Source: Pseudomonas anatoliensis (lineage in GTDB: Bacteria > Pseudomonadota > Gammaproteobacteria > Pseudomonadales > Pseudomonadaceae). Taken from it: a DNA stretch of 64,000 nucleotides. The stretch is taken from assembly GCF_017976235.1 (NCBI RefSeq), contig NZ_JACVHC010000001.1, positions 434,001-498,000 of the forward strand. Direction: 5' to 3'. The notes under the pieces were generated by a model that saw only the letters and a list, made by a program, of their open reading frames with translations, searched no databases and was not told where the DNA came from. Below are positions 60,015 to 64,000 of the stretch, in pieces (the first letter of the stretch is position 1; every line of letters begins with the position of its first letter). Both the position numbers and the translations under genes were made by a program.

Positions 60015-60899
60015 ATGCTGTTGCGACATTTGCGTTATCTGCTTGCCGTTGCCGATCACGGCGGCTTCACCCGCGCTGCTGAAGCGCTGCATGTGTCACA
60101 GCCGACGCTGTCACAACAGATTCGCCAACTTGAGGAAACCCTCGGGGTGAACCTGTTTGATCGCACCTCCCGGTCGGTCAAGCCAACGGACGCCGGTGAG
60201 GCCTATATCGAATGTGCGCGACGGGTGCTGGTGGAGCTGGAGGCGGGCAAGCGGGCGCTGCATGACGTGAAGGATCTGTCGCGTGGCACCTTGCGCCTGG
60301 CCATGACACCGACGTTCATGGCGTATCTGGTGGGGCCGCTGGTGCGCGACTACACGGCGCGATTTCCGGGAATTCATCTGGAAATTTTCGAGTTGTCGAT
60401 GGATGACATTGAGGCGGGGCTGGCGGATGACTCTCTGGATATCGCCATTGCCTTCACCCCGGTGCGCAATGCCGATATCGAGTGCATTCCGGCGTTCACC
60501 GAAGTGTTGGGAATCATGGTCGGGCGCGAGCACCCGTTGTACGACAGCACGTTGAGGCTGACACCGGATGACATCGCACAGCTGGATTTTGCCTTGCTGG
60601 CGCCGGACTTCATCACGCGCTTATCGGTGGATGAGTATTTCCGTCAGCACGGCATCACGCCCAAGGTGCGTATTGAAGTGAATTCGGTCAGTACGCTGCT
60701 GGAGGTGGTGCGGCATTCGCCGATTGCGACGATGTTGCCGGAGGCGATTGCGACTGAGGATCGCGCTTTGCGCAGGCTGCGGGTAGAAAGCGAAGCGCCG
60801 CAGCGCGGGGCGGCGTTGTTGCGGCGCAAGAATAATTATCACAGTGCGGCGGCGCAGGCGTTCACCAACCTTGTCCTCAAAACACATCCCCACCTGTAG
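60015..60899 (+). CDS. cynR: CynR-like LysR regulator
   Basis: A 294-residue LysR protein divergent from cynS, the standard place of the cyanate-responsive activator CynR. The helix-turn-helix is [20 protein letters not shown] then [16 protein letters not shown]; the effector domain includes [21 protein letters not shown] choose ATG 60015 ([14 protein letters not shown]), as LysR proteins begin here. Its TAG stop (60897-60899) is part of an R-type repeat (CTGTAGGAGCTG), so the repeat set the end of the protein. Confidence 0.88.
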   Translation: MLLRHLRYLLAVADHGGFTRAAEALHVSQPTLSQQIRQLEETLGVNLFDRTSRSVKPTDAGEAYIECARRVLVELEAGKRALHDVKDLSRGTLRLAMTPTFMAYLVGPLVRDYTARFPGIHLEIFELSMDDIEAGLADDSLDIAIAFTPVRNADIECIPAFTEVLGIMVGREHPLYDSTLRLTPDDIAQLDFALLAPDFITRLSVDEYFRQHGITPKVRIEVNSVSTLLEVVRHSPIATMLPEAIATEDRALRRLRVESEAPQRGAALLRRKNNYHSAAAQAFTNLVLKTHPHL

Positions 60900-60996
60900 G
60901 AGCTGCCGAAGGCTGCGATCTTTTGACTTTGGTTTTTAAAAACAAGATCAAAAGATCGTCCTTTGCGGCCCGAGCCTTCGGCAGCTCCTACAGGGG
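60895..60996. repeat. R-type palindrome with right-arm insertion, overlapping the cynR stop
   Basis: Left arm CTGTAGGAGCTGCCGAAGGC supplies the cynR stop. The right arm has the insertion GTCCTTTGCGGCCCGAG in place of the usual short GCAG. It is a sister of the copy at 58555. Confidence 0.86.
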
Positions 60997-61002
60997 ATAG
61001 TA

Positions 61003-61040
61003 AAAAAGGGCCTGCTTCCATTGGGAAGCAGGCCCTTTTT
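61003..61040. terminator. Strong bidirectional terminator
   Basis: GGGCCTGCTTCC (61008-61019) pairs with GGAAGCAGGCCC (61024-61035), flanked by A and T runs. It lies between the convergent cynR and small conserved gene and can end both transcripts. Confidence 0.93.
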
Positions 61041-61057
61041 AATGTTGAAGTTGTGGC

Positions 61058-61387
61058 TTAGCAGAACCGATCAATCACCCGAACTTCATTCTTGTTCTGC
61101 ATCGAGTCCCACGCTTGTTTCAGCGTCTGCAGAACATTACCGATGAAGTCCTTGTCGGCCGCGGCTTTTTTGCCGACATAACCTTGGCCGCGGCGGTACA
61201 TCTTCAGGCGGGCCAGCAGGTTCTGATTGTTGCGGTCGAACTCTTCTTCGCCAGCGTGGGGCGCCAGGCAGTCGATATGCACTTGGCCCGACTTGCTGAT
61301 CCACAGAATATGGCTGTCGAGGCTGTCTTTTTGCGCAGCGAACATACGAGCCAGTTCTTCGATAGTAGGTTGATTGTTCAGATTCAT
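61058..61387 (-). CDS. Small conserved-looking hypothetical protein
   Basis: A 109-residue soluble protein (MNLNNQPTIEELARMFAAQK, ILWISKSGQVHIDCLAPHAG, RLKMYRRGQGYVGKKAAADK). It seems to combine helices with a short beta part and ends in Cys. No known motif, signal peptide or membrane segment. A GGGGCAAAATC stretch precedes ATG 61387, with a strong terminator downstream, so it is a well-bounded transcription unit. Function unknown. Confidence 0.72.
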   Translation of the reverse strand: MNLNNQPTIEELARMFAAQKDSLDSHILWISKSGQVHIDCLAPHAGEEEFDRNNQNLLARLKMYRRGQGYVGKKAAADKDFIGNVLQTLKQAWDSMQNKNEVRVIDRFC

Positions 61388-61897
61388 GATTTTGCCCCTT
61401 GACCAGTTTGGTGATCTTTCTAAGTTGATTCGCTAATACAGGTAGCCCATCGGTTAGTTGATCCCTGGCACCGAAACCAGGACGTCAGCGGTCGCCCGTT
61501 TGAAGTACGGGGTCGTGCATCTGTTGCATGTAGTCGTGTTGAATAACTGCTACGCGATAGCGTCACAACGAGGAGAAGCAGCGAAAACCGGGAGGCCCTT
61601 GTCGACGTTTTCAGGGTCGACGCACAAGCGTCTTGAGAATTTTCGCCAGCGCTTCTCGTCCTTGTACTGGACGTTCAGGCCAGGTCAGCTTCTTCAATCT
61701 GCCTTGTGGGCAGCGTGTATCCGGAAAAAACAACTCGGCGGTCAGACGAGTTTGCTCAAGCGTGTTACCCGTGTTCCCGATCGGGGAACGTCTTCATCAT
61801 GCAAAAGCAAAACGACGCCGTCAACGGTTTTGTAGTGATTATTTTTGAGCACTACATATTGTCGGACAAAGCTGTTTTGGAATGAGAACGGATCCGT
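61388..61897. other. 510-bp spacer without a convincing gene
   Basis: I see no confident gene. On the minus strand a GTG ORF (61852 down, MLKNNHYKTVDGVVLLLHDE, 35 residues) stops just where an adjacent frame stays open to 61611 (ELFFPDTRCPQGRLKKLTW, EALAKILKTLVRRP). Joined by one frameshift they would give about 80 residues. A plus-strand ORF (61458-61835) has poor composition. The spacer also includes the promoter of the 109-residue gene. Confidence 0.4.
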
Positions 61898-62401
61898 TCA
61901 GGCGACGGAAACGGGGCTGCGCAGGGTATAGAACGTGCACGGATAGCCGTCTACATCGCGATGGCTCAAGGTGAGTTCGGCGCCGGCCAATTCCGGCATC
62001 AGCCTGGCCCAGAAGCGCTGTGCGGGCAGGTTGGCGTCGATATGGAAAATCTGCCACCGACCGGGGATTTGGCTCAAGAGGGCAGAGACGACAAACTGCG
62101 CGACGCCTTGGCCACGCATGCGTCGGGTTATGAAGAAGTAGCCGATGTTGAATTCGGCGCCGTCGATGTGGGTTTCGTTATCCACCGTGACGAAGCCAGC
62201 GAGTTCGCCATCGACGCGGATTAGAAAGGGGCGGGTGGCCGGGTGGCGCCAGTAAGCGTCTTTTGGCTGGAGGGCGAAGAAGCCATGCCCGGCGAGCTTC
62301 AGCGGCAGCCATTCGCTGAAGTCGTACGCGTAGAACTGCATCAGGTTTTCGATGATTTGCAGTTCGTCACGCTGGGCGAGGTGGAGTTCGATGTTGGGCA
62401 T
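61898..62401 (-). CDS. GNAT-family N-acetyltransferase
   Basis: A 167-residue acetyltransferase. The acetyl-CoA loop is FFITRRMRGQGVAQFVVSAL (R/Q-x-x-G-x-G/A pattern), after the strands FLIRVDGELAGFVTVDNETH and FNIGYFF. The N-terminus MPNIELHLAQRDELQIIENL and the WLPLKLAGHGFFALQPKDAY segment fit a subgroup often found in Pseudomonas. The acceptor substrate is unknown. Start ATG 62401. Confidence 0.82.
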   Translation of the reverse strand: MPNIELHLAQRDELQIIENLMQFYAYDFSEWLPLKLAGHGFFALQPKDAYWRHPATRPFLIRVDGELAGFVTVDNETHIDGAEFNIGYFFITRRMRGQGVAQFVVSALLSQIPGRWQIFHIDANLPAQRFWARLMPELAGAELTLSHRDVDGYPCTFYTLRSPVSVA

Positions 62402-62450
62402 TTTGGCGAATCTCCCACTGTGATGACTCCAATATTGTGGACTCTGACTT

Positions 62451-62554
62451 TGTGGCGAGGGGATTTATCCCCGACGGCCTGCGCAGCAGGCCTTTATTTG
62501 AATCAAGAGAGGGGCCGCTGCGCAGCCCATCGGGGATAAATCCCCTCGCCACAG
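62451..62554. repeat. GGGGATTTATCCCC-type repeat pair
   Basis: Facing palindromes TTGTGGCGAGGGGATTTATC and GGGGATAAATCCCCTCGCCA lie between the end of topB and the GNAT start. Confidence 0.85.
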
Positions 62555-62579
62555 GATCCCCTCACCATAAGAAACGTTG

Positions 62580-64000
62580 TTATTTGGCCGTGCGTTTGGT
62601 TGTGCCGGTAGTCTTGCTGCGCGTTGATTTGCGTTTTTTCTTCCACGGCGTAGCAGCCTTTCCGGCAGGGGGCGGGCCACTGATGGTCAGGCTCAGAGCA
62701 GAACAGCGAGTCACCTGCTTGCTCATCCACGCCGCTTGCTTGGTGACGAATTCTTCCAGGCTCATCTCACCGCTCTGCACCATGTCCAGCGCCTGCTCCC
62801 AGATCGCCGTGGTGCCGGGGTCGGCAATCGCTCGGGGTACGGCGTCGATCAGGCTGAACGCCGCCGGTGTTGCCGCAAGTGCCTTGCCGTTTTTCACCAG
62901 ATAACCGCGATCAAGCAAACCCTGAATGATCGACGCACGGGTGGCTTCGGTGCCGATGCCGGTGGTGTCCTTGAGCTTCTGTTTGAGCAGCGGATCTTCC
63001 ACCAGTTTGGCAACGTTCTTCATCGCCTTGATCAGATCGCCTTCGGTGTAGGGCTTGGGTGGCTGCGTCCACAAATCCTTGAGTTTCACATCAGCGACGG
63101 CGCAGTCGATACCTTGGCTCAGCGTCGGCAAGGTTTGCGGTGCCGGCGCTTCACGGCCCTTGCTCGGTGCCAGTGCCTCGGGCAATGCGCGCTTCCAGCC
63201 CGGTTCGATGATCTGTTTACCGACCGCACGCAACGCTTCACCGGCGCAATCGAAATCAGCCTGGGTGCGGTCGTATTCATGGTTGGGTAGAAATTGCGCC
63301 AGATACCGCGCGCGGATCAGTGTGTAGACCGCGCGGTGCTTGCCCGTCAGGCGTTCAAGGTTCTTTGCCGCAGCGGTGGGGATGATGCCGTGGTGCGCGG
63401 TGACCTTGCTGTCGTTCCACGCCCGGGAGCGACGTTGCGGCTCTAGAAAACCTTGCAGCGCTTCGAGACTCGGGTCGGCCTGACGCAGTGCCGCGAGAAT
63501 CCCCGGTGCCTCACCGTGCTGGCTCAGCGGCAGAAAACCGCAATCGCTGCGCGGATAGGTGACGACTTTGTAGGTCTCGTAGAGTGCCTGAGCGATGTCG
63601 AGGGTTTCCTGCGCACCGAGGCCGAGTTTCTTCGAGCAGACTTCCTGCAACGTACCGAGGTCGAAGGGCAGGGGCGCCACTTCACGCATGCGCTCGGTGC
63701 GCAGCTTGACGACCCGAGCAGTGGCGGCGCTGCCGATCGCGGCGGCGGCTTGTTGCGCGAGTGCCTGATTCAAACAACGATCCTGATCATCACAGACGTC
63801 CGGCGGCGCACGCCATTGCGCGGTAAACGGCGTGCCGTTGTGCAGCAGTTGCACGTCGATCGCCCAAAACGGCACCGGCACGAAGTCGGCGATGCTGCGA
63901 TCACGATCCACCACCAGGCGCAACGTCGGCGTCTGTACTCGACCGACCGGCAACACACCTTGATAACCCGACTGTCGGCCGAGCAGGGTGAATAGGCGGC
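62580..64000 (-). CDS. topB: DNA topoisomerase III, 5' end cut by window edge
   Basis: A type IA topoisomerase; 473 codons are visible and the N-terminal toprim part lies outside. The frame is open to base 64000 (GRQSGYQGVLPVGRVQTPTL). The catalytic Tyr lies in VVTYPRSDCGFLPLSQHGEA. Other blocks: KVTAHHGIIPTAAAKNLERL, PKPYTEGDLIKAMKNVAKLV, GTEATRASIIQGLLDRGYLV and a basic tail (KKKRKSTRSKTTGTTKRTAK). It relaxes negative supercoils and resolves recombination or replication intermediates. Only the C-terminal two thirds can be judged. Confidence 0.92.
   Translation of the reverse strand, partial: RLFTLLGRQSGYQGVLPVGRVQTPTLRLVVDRDRSIADFVPVPFWAIDVQLLHNGTPFTAQWRAPPDVCDDQDRCLNQALAQQAAAAIGSAATARVVKLRTERMREVAPLPFDLGTLQEVCSKKLGLGAQETLDIAQALYETYKVVTYPRSDCGFLPLSQHGEAPGILAALRQADPSLEALQGFLEPQRRSRAWNDSKVTAHHGIIPTAAAKNLERLTGKHRAVYTLIRARYLAQFLPNHEYDRTQADFDCAGEALRAVGKQIIEPGWKRALPEALAPSKGREAPAPQTLPTLSQGIDCAVADVKLKDLWTQPPKPYTEGDLIKAMKNVAKLVEDPLLKQKLKDTTGIGTEATRASIIQGLLDRGYLVKNGKALAATPAAFSLIDAVPRAIADPGTTAIWEQALDMVQSGEMSLEEFVTKQAAWMSKQVTRCSALSLTISGPPPAGKAATPWKKKRKSTRSKTTGTTKRTAK

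Noticed and set aside
61458..61835. 125-codon plus-strand ORF downstream of the small conserved gene
   Set aside because: No ribosome site, uneven composition (Ser, Arg and Thr rich), no domain; it overlaps two better but still weak frames on the other strand.
1..64000. tRNA, rRNA, transposase or integrase genes
   Set aside because: No cloverleaf-like sequence with a plausible acceptor stem, no rRNA segment and no IS-type gene was recognised anywhere in the window.

Overview
The window comes from the chromosome of a fluorescent Pseudomonas (P. fluorescens group). The gene content is typical of that group: DUF1652, an 8-oxoguanine deaminase with an NCS2 permease, AcnB, MiaE, a cyn locus and an H3-like type VI secretion locus. 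GC is high, and many spacers carry the intergenic palindromic repeats of this group. I see no rRNA, tRNA, CRISPR array, integrase or transposase. Two genes run off the ends: a SnoaL-like gene on the left and topB on the right.

Layout. 1-6.4 kb: SnoaL-like end, a 27-residue membrane peptide, a NUDIX hydrolase, a purine salvage pair (NCS2 permease and 8-oxoguanine deaminase) and a COG0523 metallochaperone. 6.5-15.6 kb: a catabolic-looking block with UbiX/UbiD-type prenyl-FMN decarboxylase genes, two tandem ACMSD-like amidohydrolases (one without its HxH metal motif), two LysR regulators and a Tat-exported two-subunit molybdenum oxidoreductase of the isoquinoline 1-oxidoreductase type. 15.9-21 kb: a three-PAS LuxR regulator, DUF1652, a small lipoprotein, an SDR enzyme and an ACAD10/11-like phosphotransferase.

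21.2-42.7 kb is a complete type VI secretion system. A leftward arm (tssB, tssC, hcp, tssE, tssF, tssG, clpV, two unknown genes, vgrG, a MORN-repeat gene) diverges from a rightward arm (tssJ, tssK, tssL, tssM, tssA), with a DUF4280 PAAR-like tip gene at the far left. All 13 core genes are present. The two unknown genes between clpV and vgrG look more AT-rich than the core. One reads as a nitrilase-superfamily amidohydrolase and the other as a phosphoribosyltransferase-like protein. They are the best candidate here for an undescribed, T6SS-linked function.

42.7-64 kb: a 2-hydroxyacid dehydrogenase; an isochorismatase-like hydrolase behind a threonine-rich leader ORF and attenuator-like hairpins; two tandem small coiled-coil/membrane proteins; a serine-type transporter; a five-unit REP array; acnB; DUF1289; a universal stress protein sharing a perfect Anr/FNR box with miaE; an RstA/RstB-type two-component system; a GFA protein; glutaminase; a ProA-like dehydrogenase; a cyanate cluster (cynS, carbonic anhydrase, divergent cynR); a small conserved protein; a GNAT acetyltransferase; and topB.

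Three families of palindromic repeats mark most operon boundaries. Some have grown into tandem arrays or microsatellites, and two have altered the 3' end of a gene (the UbiX-type gene and cynR).
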